A DNA stretch of 11,194 nucleotides from Eubacterium sp. CAG:786 (GTDB lineage: Bacteria > Bacillota > Clostridia > Oscillospirales > Ruminococcaceae), in contig HF989517.1 of assembly GCA_000432175.1 (NCBI GenBank), positions 45,094 through 56,287 of the forward strand, in the 5' to 3' direction. The position numbers were made by a program, and so were the translations under genes. Below, piece after piece: positions 1 through 7,565 of this stretch. The notes under the pieces are model-generated. The model saw nothing but the letters and a program-made list of their open reading frames with translations. It had not been told where the DNA came from and made no database searches. Position 1 is the stretch's first letter; each line of letters starts with the position of its first letter.

Positions 1-186
1 AAGAACCGCGGCACCGCGCTGGACAGAAAGACCATACTGCACCACATCTGGGGCGAAGCGTATTACGGCGACGACAAGGTCGTTGACGTGAATATACGCC
101 GTCTGCGCATGAAAATAGAAGAGGACCCGTCAAACCCGCAGTACATACAGACGATATGGGGCTTCGGCTATAAGTGGAACGGCTGA
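1..186 (+). CDS. Response regulator, C-terminal DNA-binding part (5' truncated)
   Basis: The reading frame is open from the first base and gives 61 residues before a TGA at 184-186; the start and the receiver domain lie outside the window. The residues match the second half of an OmpR/PhoB winged-helix output domain: a recognition-helix region ending in DVNIRRLRMKIEEDP, then the wing hairpin QTIWGFGYKW that closes these proteins. Proteins of this family are phosphorylated by a partner histidine kinase and bind direct repeats near promoters. The TGA overlaps the ATG of the sensor kinase by one base (TGATG), so the two form a cotranscribed two-component pair. The signal sensed and the genes controlled cannot be read from the sequence. 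Confidence 0.93.
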   Translation, partial: KNRGTALDRKTILHHIWGEAYYGDDKVVDVNIRRLRMKIEEDPSNPQYIQTIWGFGYKWNG

Positions 187-1637
187 TGGACAGAAGATCT
201 ACACTCCGCACCGGGATACGCAATTCTATTGCGGGCAGGTGGATGTTCAACACGCTCAGCGTGGTCGGAATTCTGCTCGTTATCGCGAATGTCTGCATCT
301 ATTACTTCACGCGGCAGTATTATTACGGTTCCGCGGAGAATTACGTCGTTTCCGAAGCGAACGCTACCGCGACCGTGCTTTCGCGCCTGTACGAGGATAT
401 GGCTGTTAACTATTCCACCGAGGTGCGGGAACTCATCGAGGGCTTCGACAAGAAAGAGCAGATGGAAATGATGTCCATCAACAAGAACGGTGAAGTCACC
501 CTCAGCAGCAGCGGCTTCTCCCCGGACGAAAGCTACAACATGCCTGATTACGACATGGCTATGAAGTCCGAGGACGGGGTGGGTATATTCCATGGATATG
601 AGAACGGCGAGAATATCATCGCGGTCACGGTGACTATCGCCCAGCCGAGTTCCAGCTACAACGCGCTGAGATACGTCACCTCAATGAAGCAGATAGACGG
701 TCAGCTGGGCACTATAATGCTGGCTGCCGTTATCGTCAGCGTTGCGGTGATACTCCTGGTGATAAGCAGCGGAATGTACTTCGTAAAATCGATATGCGTT
801 CCGCTGATGCAGATAAGCGTGACTGCGAAAAAACTCGCAAAGGGCGATTTCTCGGAGCGTATCGCTATCCGCAACAACGACGAAATAGGCGAGCTTTCCA
901 GGGTGTTCAACGACATGGCTGACGAACTGGAGAACTCCGAAGCGATAAAGAACGACTTCATTTCCTCTGTATCGCATGAACTCAGAACTCCGCTGACGGC
1001 GATAAAAGGCTGGAGCGAAACTCTGCAGGCCGGCTACGACGAGGACACCTACCGCAAGGGCATGACCGTTATCACCCATGAGACCGGCAGACTTGAGGGA
1101 ATGGTAGAGGAACTGCTGGACTTCTCGAGGATACAGAACGGCAGGTTCTCGCTGCAGATGGCGAATATAGACATCATCGCGGAACTTGACGACGCGCTGC
1201 TCATCTACACCGACAAGGCGCGCAAGGAAAACAAGACGATACACTACACCGAGCCGGAATTCCTGTGCGTCGTTTATGGCGACAAGAATCGTCTGAGGCA
1301 GGTGTTCATCAATGTTATCGACAATGCGATAAAGTATTCCGACCCGGGTGGGAGCGTTGATATCAGCGTCGAAAAGGGGACAGATACCCTGACGATAACC
1401 GTTGCGGATACCGGTATAGGCATTGCGGCTTCCGACCTGCCAAAGGTAAAGGCGAAGTTCTACAAGGCTGACAATACACGCCGGGGCAGCGGCATAGGTC
1501 TTGCCGTGGCAGATGAGATAATCTCGATGCACGGTGGAACCCTCGACATCGACAGCGTGCTCGGAAAGGGCACGACGGTGACGATAACCCTGCCGCTTAA
1601 GCAGATGAACGAAAGGAGCGACCCTGATGGGGAGTAA
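186..1637 (+). CDS. Membrane sensor histidine kinase with HAMP domain
   Basis: This is a 483-residue sensor kinase, partner of the response regulator just upstream. The order is TM1 (about residues 20-42), an extracytoplasmic sensor region of about 130 residues, TM2 (about 174-200), HAMP (about 201-251), a HisKA dimerisation helix with phospho-acceptor H264 in SVSHELRTPL, and a HATPase_c domain. The ATPase domain shows the N box (NVIDNAIKYS, about 376-385), G1 box (DTGIG, from D408) and G2 box (GSGIGLAV, about 434-441). All catalytic boxes look intact. I chose ATG 186 because it overlaps the regulator stop as TGATG; an in-frame GTG at 174 would add four residues. The Shine-Dalgarno is weak (AAGTGG at 172-177), which fits translation by reinitiation. 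The 3' end overlaps the next gene by 11 nt. The ligand is unknown. Confidence 0.93.
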   Translation: MDRRSTLRTGIRNSIAGRWMFNTLSVVGILLVIANVCIYYFTRQYYYGSAENYVVSEANATATVLSRLYEDMAVNYSTEVRELIEGFDKKEQMEMMSINKNGEVTLSSSGFSPDESYNMPDYDMAMKSEDGVGIFHGYENGENIIAVTVTIAQPSSSYNALRYVTSMKQIDGQLGTIMLAAVIVSVAVILLVISSGMYFVKSICVPLMQISVTAKKLAKGDFSERIAIRNNDEIGELSRVFNDMADELENSEAIKNDFISSVSHELRTPLTAIKGWSETLQAGYDEDTYRKGMTVITHETGRLEGMVEELLDFSRIQNGRFSLQMANIDIIAELDDALLIYTDKARKENKTIHYTEPEFLCVVYGDKNRLRQVFINVIDNAIKYSDPGGSVDISVEKGTDTLTITVADTGIGIAASDLPKVKAKFYKADNTRRGSGIGLAVADEIISMHGGTLDIDSVLGKGTTVTITLPLKQMNERSDPDGE

Positions 1638-2691
1638 GAATACAGGCAAAAAGACCACGGTGGGCGGTCAGGCGCTTATAGAGGGCGTAATGATGAAAGG
1701 CGTTTCCAAGGGCGCGATGGCAGTCCGCATGAAAGACGGCTCCATTGACGTTGACGAATGGGATATCAAGCCGAAAAAGTGGTACAACAAGTGCCCCGTG
1801 ATAAGGGGCGGCATCAATTTCGTTCAGCAGCTGGGCGAGGGATACAAATGCCTGATGAAATCCGCTGAGAAAAGCGGAATGATGGACGACGAAGAGGACG
1901 AGGAGCCTTCAAAATTCGAGAAGTGGCTGGACGACAAGTTCGGCGACAAGCTGACCGGGGCGATAATGGCAGTCGCTATGGTCATCGGCATAGGACTGGC
2001 TGTGTTCCTGTTCCTGCTGCTGCCAAGCTATCTGTTCACCTGGATAGAGAACCTGCTCCCTACAGAACCTCTGGGCGGGCTGGAGAGCGTGCTTCCGGGG
2101 CTGCCCGCAGGGAGCACCGTGCTGGTCAGGTCGGTGGATATCTCGATGTGGAGAACTACATTTGAGGGCGTTATCAAGATAATCATTTTTGTCGCGTACA
2201 TGTGGGTGACTTCACTGACGAAAGATATGCACAGAATGTACCGATACCACGGCGCGGAGCACAAAACCATCGCCTGCTACGAGGCAGGAAAGCCGCTCAC
2301 CGTCGAGAATGTACGCCCGATGACGAGATTTCACCCGAGATGCGGCACAAGCTTCATTATAATCACGCTGCTGGTCAGCATCCTGGTGTACAGCATTGTT
2401 CCGATAACTCCGGAGCTTTTCAAGGAATGGCTGCACCTCAGCAGCGACAGCGTGGCAATACTGCTCAGAACGGTCTGCAAGCTTCTGCTTCTGCCGTTCG
2501 TGGTGGGATTTGCGTACGAACTGATACGCTTTGCCGGACGGCATGACAATATTATTACGCGTATCTTCTCTGCGCCCGGTCTGTGGATGCAGAGAATAAC
2601 CACCAAGGAACCTGACGACAGCATGATAGAAGTCGCTATCGCTGCAGTAACTCCCTGCCTGCCCAAAGAGGGTGAGGACGACAACTGGTGA
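1627..2691 (+). CDS. DUF1385 family membrane protein (YqhQ-like)
   Basis: This 354-residue protein belongs to the DUF1385 family, represented by Bacillus subtilis YqhQ. Family signatures are the N-terminal VGGQALIEGVMMKG (about 12-25), the core YHGAEHKTIACYE (207-219), RFHPRCGTSF (234-243) and a conserved C-terminal tail near TTKEPDDSMIEVAI. Hydrophobic stretches at about 110-137, 180-197, 242-262 and 283-300 suggest four membrane segments. H208, H212, C217, E219, H236 and C239 could form a metal or catalytic site, but that is inference. An acidic stretch (about 87-93) precedes the first membrane segment. The biochemical role is, as far as I know, not established. In many Firmicutes the gene sits next to prmC, as here. 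The start has a good ribosome binding site (AAAGGAG, 1612-1618, 8 nt spacing) inside the end of the kinase gene. Confidence 0.9.
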   Translation: MGSKNTGKKTTVGGQALIEGVMMKGVSKGAMAVRMKDGSIDVDEWDIKPKKWYNKCPVIRGGINFVQQLGEGYKCLMKSAEKSGMMDDEEDEEPSKFEKWLDDKFGDKLTGAIMAVAMVIGIGLAVFLFLLLPSYLFTWIENLLPTEPLGGLESVLPGLPAGSTVLVRSVDISMWRTTFEGVIKIIIFVAYMWVTSLTKDMHRMYRYHGAEHKTIACYEAGKPLTVENVRPMTRFHPRCGTSFIIITLLVSILVYSIVPITPELFKEWLHLSSDSVAILLRTVCKLLLLPFVVGFAYELIRFAGRHDNIITRIFSAPGLWMQRITTKEPDDSMIEVAIAAVTPCLPKEGEDDNW

Positions 2692-3566
2692 GCGGCATGA
2701 ACATCGGCGCGCTCCTGCGGGAATGCACCCGCGCCCTTGCGGACGGCGGCAACGACAATCCGCGCTTTGAAGCGGAACAGCTGATAATGCGGCTGTGCGG
2801 AGTGACCCGCAACGACATGCTGATTTTCCCGGGGCTTCCGGTCACGGAGGAACAGGTGGATTCCGTGATGGGCGGCGTTTCGCGCAGGCTTTCCGGGGAA
2901 CCGCTGCAGTACATCCTCGGCGAGTGGGAATTCTACGGGCTGCCGTTCAGGGTCGGCAAGGGGGTCCTTATTCCGCGGCAGGATACTGAAACTATCGCTG
3001 AACTGGGGCTGGAATTCGCACGGCGCAGGCGTTATCCGGGGTTCACTGCTGCGGACCTGTGCGCAGGCAGCGGGTGCATCGGGATCACCATTGCGAAGCT
3101 CGCTAAAGTCCCGGTCAGGCTGGTGGAACTCTCGGAAAACGCACTGGAATACCTGCGCGAAAACATAGCGCTGAACGACGTGGGAAACCTGTGCGAAGCG
3201 ATACGCGGCGATGTCCTTTCGGACGATACGGCGCGTGGATTACCGCTGTTCGACCTTATCGTCACAAATCCGCCGTACCTTACGGAAAAGGATATGCGGG
3301 AACTCCAGGCGGAAGTGAAATTCGAGCCGGAAACCGCGCTTGCAGGCGGCGAGGACGGTCTGGACTACTACCGCAGAATGATACCGCTGTGGAGCGGCAG
3401 ACTTAAGCCCGGTGGAATGCTCGCGGCAGAAATAGGCATGGGGCAGGAAGCTGACGTTATGCGGATATTTGAAGAATGCGGAATGACGGCACAATACAAA
3501 AAGGATATGTGCGGAATTATCCGTGTGATATATGGAACTAAAAACGGAGGAAATAACAATGGCTGA
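2688..3566 (+). CDS. prmC: Peptide chain release factor N5-glutamine methyltransferase PrmC
   Basis: PrmC methylates the glutamine of the GGQ motif in release factors RF1 and RF2 using S-adenosylmethionine, which raises termination efficiency. The protein (292 residues) has an N-terminal helical domain ending in GEPLQYILGEWEF (70-82), then LIPRQDTE (94-101), the SAM-binding DLCAGSGCIGI (123-133) and the catalytic NPPY (194-197), which holds the target amide. The start is uncertain: GTG 2688 gives a 4-nt GTGA overlap with the DUF1385 stop and has GGTGAGG at 2671-2677, while ATG 2697 in the same frame gives a protein three residues shorter. prfA, the frequent downstream partner, is absent; recA follows instead. 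The last 8 nt overlap recA, so the final codons also carry the recA ribosome binding site. Confidence 0.95.
   Translation: MSGMNIGALLRECTRALADGGNDNPRFEAEQLIMRLCGVTRNDMLIFPGLPVTEEQVDSVMGGVSRRLSGEPLQYILGEWEFYGLPFRVGKGVLIPRQDTETIAELGLEFARRRRYPGFTAADLCAGSGCIGITIAKLAKVPVRLVELSENALEYLRENIALNDVGNLCEAIRGDVLSDDTARGLPLFDLIVTNPPYLTEKDMRELQAEVKFEPETALAGGEDGLDYYRRMIPLWSGRLKPGGMLAAEIGMGQEADVMRIFEECGMTAQYKKDMCGIIRVIYGTKNGGNNNG
3546..3550 (+). promoter_or_regulatory. recA ribosome binding site inside prmC
   Basis: GGAGG lies 8 nt before ATG 3559. It decides the recA start against an in-frame ATG at 3532 that would add nine residues (beginning MELKTEEIT) and has no such site in front of it. Because it is inside the prmC coding region, ribosomes finishing prmC pass over it, so the two genes are probably translationally coupled. 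Confidence 0.85.
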
Positions 3567-4743
3567 CAAGAAAAAGAATGCGCCGCCCAAGCCGGTGGTA
3601 AGGATAGTTGACCCTGCAGAGCGTGAAAAGGTGCTCAAGAGCGCGATGGCACAGCTGGAGAAGAAGTTCGGCGAGGGTACAGTCATGTTCATGGGTGAGA
3701 ACCGTCACATGGATATCGAGTGCATTTCCACGGGTTCGCTCATGCTGGATCTGGCGCTGGGTATAGGCGGACTTCCCAGAGGACGTATCATCGAGATATA
3801 CGGTACTGAGTCCTCCGGTAAGACGACCATCTCGCTGCAGGCTGTAGCCGAGGCCCAGAAAGCAGGGGGAATGGCTGCGTTCATCGATGTGGAGCATGCG
3901 CTCGACCCAGTTTACGCGAGAAAGCTCGGCGTTGACGTCGATAATCTGCTGGTTTCTCAGCCGGATACCGGTGAGCAGGCTCTGGAGATAATCGAAACGC
4001 TGGTGCGTTCCGGCGCGATCGACATTATCGTTCTGGACTCCGTTGCCGCTATGACGACAAAGGCTGAGATAGACGGCGATATGGGCGACGCTCATGTCGG
4101 CGTTCAGGCAAGACTGATGTCCCAGGCGATGAGAAAGCTCACCGCAGTTATCAGCAACACCAATACCGTTGCAATATTCATCAACCAGATACGCGAGAAG
4201 ATAGGCGTGATGTACGGAAATCCGGAAACGACCCCCGGCGGCCGTGCGCTGAAGTTCTACTCTTCCGTGCGCATTGAAGTACGTCGCGGAGAGCCTATCA
4301 AGGACGGCGGCGAAATAATCGGCAACCGTACCAAGTGCAAGGTGGTCAAGAATAAGGTCGCTCCTCCTTTCAAGACTGCCGAGTTTGATATCCTGTACGG
4401 TCAGGGCGTTTCCAAGATGGGCGAGATCGTCGATACCGCAGTCGAATTCAACATCGTCAAGAAGAGCGGAAGCTGGTTCAGCTACAACGATATGAAGATA
4501 GGGCAGGGCCGCGATAAGGTGCTTGATTACCTCAAGAACAACGCGGATATCTGCGCTGAGATAGAAGCAAAGATACGCGACGAGTTCGCTAAGAATTCCG
4601 CGCTGCTGGACAGCCTTACCTCTGACGACGAAGAAGGCATTGAGCCTGCAGAGGGCGCCGAGGGTGCAGAGAAGCCTGCAAATAAGCCTGCTGCCGACGA
4701 CGAGGACGATTACGCAGAGTTCTCCCCGGAGGACATTGAATAA
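3559..4743 (+). CDS. recA: Recombinase RecA
   Basis: RecA forms ATP-dependent filaments on single-stranded DNA, carries out strand exchange in recombinational repair and triggers LexA self-cleavage in the SOS response. The 394-residue product has Walker A GTESSGKT (82-89), Walker B IIVLD (156-160), the ATP-sensing NQIREKIG (209-216) and the L2 DNA-binding loop region MYGNPETTPGGRAL (218-231). The C-terminal tail from about 356 is very acidic, with an Ala/Glu/Pro-rich stretch, as is common in RecA and thought to tune DNA binding. The start is set by GGAGG at 3546-3550. I see no GAAC-N4-GTTC LexA box and no good sigma-A promoter in the 120 bp upstream, which is all prmC coding. recX follows after 2 nt. 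Confidence 0.99.
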   Translation: MADKKKNAPPKPVVRIVDPAEREKVLKSAMAQLEKKFGEGTVMFMGENRHMDIECISTGSLMLDLALGIGGLPRGRIIEIYGTESSGKTTISLQAVAEAQKAGGMAAFIDVEHALDPVYARKLGVDVDNLLVSQPDTGEQALEIIETLVRSGAIDIIVLDSVAAMTTKAEIDGDMGDAHVGVQARLMSQAMRKLTAVISNTNTVAIFINQIREKIGVMYGNPETTPGGRALKFYSSVRIEVRRGEPIKDGGEIIGNRTKCKVVKNKVAPPFKTAEFDILYGQGVSKMGEIVDTAVEFNIVKKSGSWFSYNDMKIGQGRDKVLDYLKNNADICAEIEAKIRDEFAKNSALLDSLTSDDEEGIEPAEGAEGAEKPANKPAADDEDDYAEFSPEDIE

Positions 4744-4745
4744 GC

Positions 4746-5420
4746 ATGAGAAGGCTTGCTGACTGCCGCTGCGAGAACTTTCACGGCGGCAGGATAACTG
4801 AACTGTCGCTGTATAAGGGCGACACATATAAGCTGGAGCTTGAAAGCGGGCAGACGTTCTTCCTGAACTGCGCGCTGGTCGCGGATTACGACCTGTACGA
4901 GGGCGGCGAGATGGACGCGGAACTGCTGGAGAAGCTGCAGCATGCCGACAATATGCGCAAGGCGAAGAAACGCGCCCTCTACCTGCTGGGCAGCCGTATG
5001 TACTGTTACGGTGAACTTTACAAGAAGCTGATGCCGGTTTACGGCGAGGAGGCTTCCCGCGCGGCTGCGGACGCAATGCAGGAGTACGGCTACATCGACG
5101 ACGAGGATTACGCGCGCAAGCTTGCAGAGCGGCTTATCCGCGGCAAGCGATACGGCATGGGAAAGACCCGGTGGGAGATGCAGCGCCGGGGTCTTGACAA
5201 AAATCTCGTTGAGGACGTTCTCGCGGAGTATTCCGAGGACGACATCGACGAGGAGATAATGCATCTGCTGCAGACAAAGTACAGCGAAAAGCTGTACGAC
5301 CCCGACGACCGCAGGCGCACTATGGCTGCGCTGGCGCGGAGAGGTTATGGCTGGAGCGAGGTGAAGCGCTGCATGGAGCGCTGTGCAGAACTCACCGATG
5401 ATGAAGACTTTGAGGACTGA
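4746..5420 (+). CDS. recX: RecA regulatory protein RecX
   Basis: RecX binds RecA filaments and inhibits or modulates their growth and ATPase. The product is 224 residues and largely helical and charged. The three-helix repeat region runs from about residue 65 to the end, with GYIDDEDYARKL (115-126), a basic RYGMGKTRWEMQRRGL (135-150) and LARRGYGWSEVKRC (196-209), all typical of the family. An N-terminal region of about 60 residues (GGRITELSLYKGDTYKL) resembles the beta-rich extension seen in many Firmicute RecX proteins. The start follows the recA stop by 2 nt; GGAGG at 4728-4732 lies 13 nt upstream, slightly far, so coupling to recA translation is likely. Immediate linkage to recA agrees with the assignment. 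Confidence 0.94.
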   Translation: MRRLADCRCENFHGGRITELSLYKGDTYKLELESGQTFFLNCALVADYDLYEGGEMDAELLEKLQHADNMRKAKKRALYLLGSRMYCYGELYKKLMPVYGEEASRAAADAMQEYGYIDDEDYARKLAERLIRGKRYGMGKTRWEMQRRGLDKNLVEDVLAEYSEDDIDEEIMHLLQTKYSEKLYDPDDRRRTMAALARRGYGWSEVKRCMERCAELTDDEDFED

Positions 5421-5438
5421 CTGGAGAGAATAGAGTAA

Positions 5439-6815
5439 ATGAGCAAGAAGATAAAGGTCGCAATGGTGTCGCTGGGATGTTCCAAGAACCAGGTGGACGC
5501 CGAGCAGATGATGGCGAAAATAGCGGACAGGGGCTACGCATTCGTAGCTGAGCCGGGCATGGCAGATATAGTTCTGGTGAACACCTGCGGATTTATACAG
5601 TCTGCTAAGGAAGAGGCTATCGGCTGGATAATGGAACTCATCGACCTCAAGAACGAGGGCAGGATAAAGCGCATTATCGTGACTGGCTGCCTCAGCGAGC
5701 GTTACCGCGACCAGTTCGCGGAGGAGTTCCCGGAGATTGACGCGGTCGTTGGCATCGCGGAATACGGGAAGATAGCGGATATCGTGGACGGGCTGACGGA
5801 TTTCGACAAGCCTGCGCACGACGAGGGCACCCCCGCTGTATGCTACTTTGGCAAGAAGGAAGAGCACAGCATGGAGGGCAAGCGCATTATTTCCACGCTG
5901 CCGCACTATGCGTATCTGCGTATTGCGGACGGCTGCGACAACTGCTGCACCTACTGCGCTATCCCGAAGATACGCGGCCGCTACAGAAGCCGCAAGATGG
6001 AGGACATCGTTGAGGAGACCAGGCTTCTTGCCAGGGACGGCGTAAAGGAGATAGTCATTATCGCGCAGGACGTTTCGCGCTATGGGCTTGACCTCTACAA
6101 CAGACTTGCGCTCCCGGAGCTGCTGGATAAGCTCTGCGAGATAGACGGGCTGAAGTGGATACGTATGCTTTACTGCTATCCGGAAAGAATAACTGACGAA
6201 CTCATCGACTGCATGAAGCGCCAGGACAAGATAGTGAAGTACCTCGATATTCCGATGCAGCACTGCGACGACGCGATATTAAAGCGCATGAACCGCAAAT
6301 GTACCGGCGACAGCCTGCGTGAACTGGTTGCAAAGCTGCGCCGTGAGATCCCCGGCATTACGCTGAGGACCACGTTCATCACCGGCTTCCCCGGGGAGAC
6401 TGAGGAGCAGTTCAATGAGCTGGGTGAATTCGCTGAGGAAATGAAGTTCGAGCGCATGGGCTGCTTCGCTTATTCCGAGGAGGAGGGGACGCCTGCGGCT
6501 TCATTCCCCGATATGGTGGACGAGGACGTCCGCGAGCACCGCAAGGAGATACTTGAGGAGCAGCAGGACACCCGCGTTGCTGAGATGTACAACGCAATGA
6601 TAGGCAGCACCGACGAGGTGGTTGTCGAGGGCTATGACAAGTACCTCGCAGAGGGCGGTCTGTACTTCGGCAGGAGCGCGATGTTTGCGCCTGAGATCGA
6701 CGGAATGATCTATTTCAGCGTTCCGCAGGGCGCAAAGAAGCCGCGTATCGGCGACTTCGTGACGGTGCGTTTCGATGATGTGGTAGACAACAATCTGCTG
6801 GGAGAAATGGTATGA
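5439..6815 (+). CDS. rimO: Ribosomal protein S12 methylthiotransferase RimO
   Basis: RimO is a radical-SAM enzyme with two iron-sulfur clusters that adds a methylthio group to an aspartate of ribosomal protein uS12. The 458-residue product has an N-terminal MTTase domain with C14 (SLGCSKNQVDAE), C50 (NTCGFI) and C84 (TGCLSER), which bind the first cluster. The radical-SAM CxxxCxxC is C166, C170, C173. A C-terminal TRAM-type RNA/protein-binding domain follows from about residue 390. The SLGCSKNQVD signature and the short spacing favour RimO over the tRNA enzyme MiaB. The start has GGAGAG at 5423-5428, 10 nt upstream. The stop overlaps pgsA as ATGA. Linkage of rimO to recA/recX and pgsA is a recurrent Firmicute arrangement, from general knowledge. 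Confidence 0.96.
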   Translation: MSKKIKVAMVSLGCSKNQVDAEQMMAKIADRGYAFVAEPGMADIVLVNTCGFIQSAKEEAIGWIMELIDLKNEGRIKRIIVTGCLSERYRDQFAEEFPEIDAVVGIAEYGKIADIVDGLTDFDKPAHDEGTPAVCYFGKKEEHSMEGKRIISTLPHYAYLRIADGCDNCCTYCAIPKIRGRYRSRKMEDIVEETRLLARDGVKEIVIIAQDVSRYGLDLYNRLALPELLDKLCEIDGLKWIRMLYCYPERITDELIDCMKRQDKIVKYLDIPMQHCDDAILKRMNRKCTGDSLRELVAKLRREIPGITLRTTFITGFPGETEEQFNELGEFAEEMKFERMGCFAYSEEEGTPAASFPDMVDEDVREHRKEILEEQQDTRVAEMYNAMIGSTDEVVVEGYDKYLAEGGLYFGRSAMFAPEIDGMIYFSVPQGAKKPRIGDFVTVRFDDVVDNNLLGEMV

Positions 6816-7387
6816 ATATAGCTAATAAGCTGACCCTTATGCGCGTGATACTGGTGCCGTTCTTTGTGGCGTTCATGCTGATAGGCGCTATACCGCTCAA
6901 TTACCTCTGGGCACTGGTGGTATTCGCGGTGGCAAGCATCACCGACATGCTGGACGGAAAGATCGCGCGCAAATACAACATGATAACCAGCTTCGGCAAG
7001 TTCCTTGACCCGCTGGCTGACAAGATACTCGTTGCTGCGGCTCTGGTTTGCTTCGTGCAGCTGGGCTGGTGCAGCGCATGGGTGACTGCGCTCATTCTCG
7101 CGAGGGAGTTCGTTGTTTCTGGCGTGCGGCTGGTGGCAGCTTCCAGCGAGAAAAAGGTCGTTATCGCAGCGGGAATGCTCGGCAAGATGAAAACCGCAAT
7201 GACTATGGTGGCTATCTGCGTGATACTTTTCATGTGGATACTCACACAGTTCGGCGCGATATCTCCGGAGGGCTTCCAGATACAGATCATCAGCGATATC
7301 CTGATGTACATCGCGGCAGCGCTGACGGTGGCTTCCGGCGTGAAGTACCTCTATGATTACAGGGAATTCATTGATCCTACAAAGTGA
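6812..7387 (+). CDS. pgsA: CDP-diacylglycerol--glycerol-3-phosphate 3-phosphatidyltransferase PgsA
   Basis: PgsA makes phosphatidylglycerol phosphate from CDP-diacylglycerol and glycerol-3-phosphate, the committed step to phosphatidylglycerol and cardiolipin. The 191-residue integral membrane protein carries the CDP-alcohol phosphotransferase signature: D45, D48, G49, A52, R53, G62, D66 and D70 in the expected spacing, the aspartates binding the catalytic metals. Hydrophobic segments lie at about 10-28, 30-46, 72-88, 90-110, 128-147 and 160-178, giving about six membrane helices. The length is normal. ATG 6812 overlaps the rimO stop by 4 nt, with GGGAGAA at about 6800-6806 as ribosome binding site. 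It is the last gene of the run and is followed by a terminator about 70 nt later. Confidence 0.96.
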   Translation: MNIANKLTLMRVILVPFFVAFMLIGAIPLNYLWALVVFAVASITDMLDGKIARKYNMITSFGKFLDPLADKILVAAALVCFVQLGWCSAWVTALILAREFVVSGVRLVAASSEKKVVIAAGMLGKMKTAMTMVAICVILFMWILTQFGAISPEGFQIQIISDILMYIAAALTVASGVKYLYDYREFIDPTK

Positions 7388-7454
7388 TCTTGTTAATCGG
7401 AATTATGGTGTCTGTTTCGCGGACAATTATTTTAGAGGTGACCTAAAGACACAA

Positions 7455-7492
7455 CACAGGGCGAAAGAACCACTTTCGCCCTGTGCCTTTTT
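7455..7492 (+). terminator. Rho-independent terminator after pgsA
   Basis: A perfect 13-bp stem pairs CACAGGGCGAAAG (7455-7467) with CTTTCGCCCTGTG (7473-7485) around the loop AACCA, followed by CC and five T (7488-7492). It ends the response regulator-to-pgsA transcript. Read on the other strand the same stem is followed by TTGTGTCTTT, a poorer U-tract, so it may also slow transcripts from the convergent esterase gene. CCTAAA (7442-7447) and TTTAGG (7490-7495) could add an outer stem. Confidence 0.93.
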
Positions 7493-7511
7493 AGGAAATC
7501 TTTTGAGATAA

Positions 7512-7530
7512 TATCACGCAAAGCGTGATA
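7512..7530. repeat. Small perfect inverted repeat between convergent genes
   Basis: TATCACGC (7512-7519) and GCGTGATA (7523-7530) form an 8-bp stem with a 3-base loop. It lies just past the stop of the - strand esterase gene and on that strand is followed by TTATCTC, a weak U-rich tail. It may be a weak terminator for that gene, but the sequence does not prove it. Confidence 0.55.
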
Positions 7531-7537
7531 CCGAAAT

Positions 7538-7559
7538 TCCGAATTAAGAACTCCGAATT
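7538..7559. repeat. Two copies of TCCGAATT, 14 bp apart
   Basis: TCCGAATT occurs at 7538-7545 and 7552-7559, with a related CCGAAATT at 7531-7538. An inverted relative, TTAATCGGAATTA, starts near 7393. Degenerate AATTCGG-type repeats of this sort are common in intergenic DNA of Clostridia. No function is evident. Confidence 0.4.
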
Positions 7560-7565
7560 GACCTA

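Noticed and set aside
94..101. Residue change LIPRQDTE in PrmC (residues 94-101 of the protein; Gln where Escherichia coli has Pro) as a sign of altered function.
   Set aside because: The variant is common in Firmicute PrmC proteins and the catalytic NPPY is intact.
3430..3558. SOS (LexA) box or dedicated promoter for recA within prmC.
   Set aside because: No GAAC-N4-GTTC motif was found, and the best promoter-like pair (TTGAAG near 3469 with CAATAC) is too poor to call.
3538..5076. Long - strand open frame across recA and recX.
   Set aside because: It overlaps two well-supported genes, and the translated product is low in recognisable structure; this is a shadow frame.
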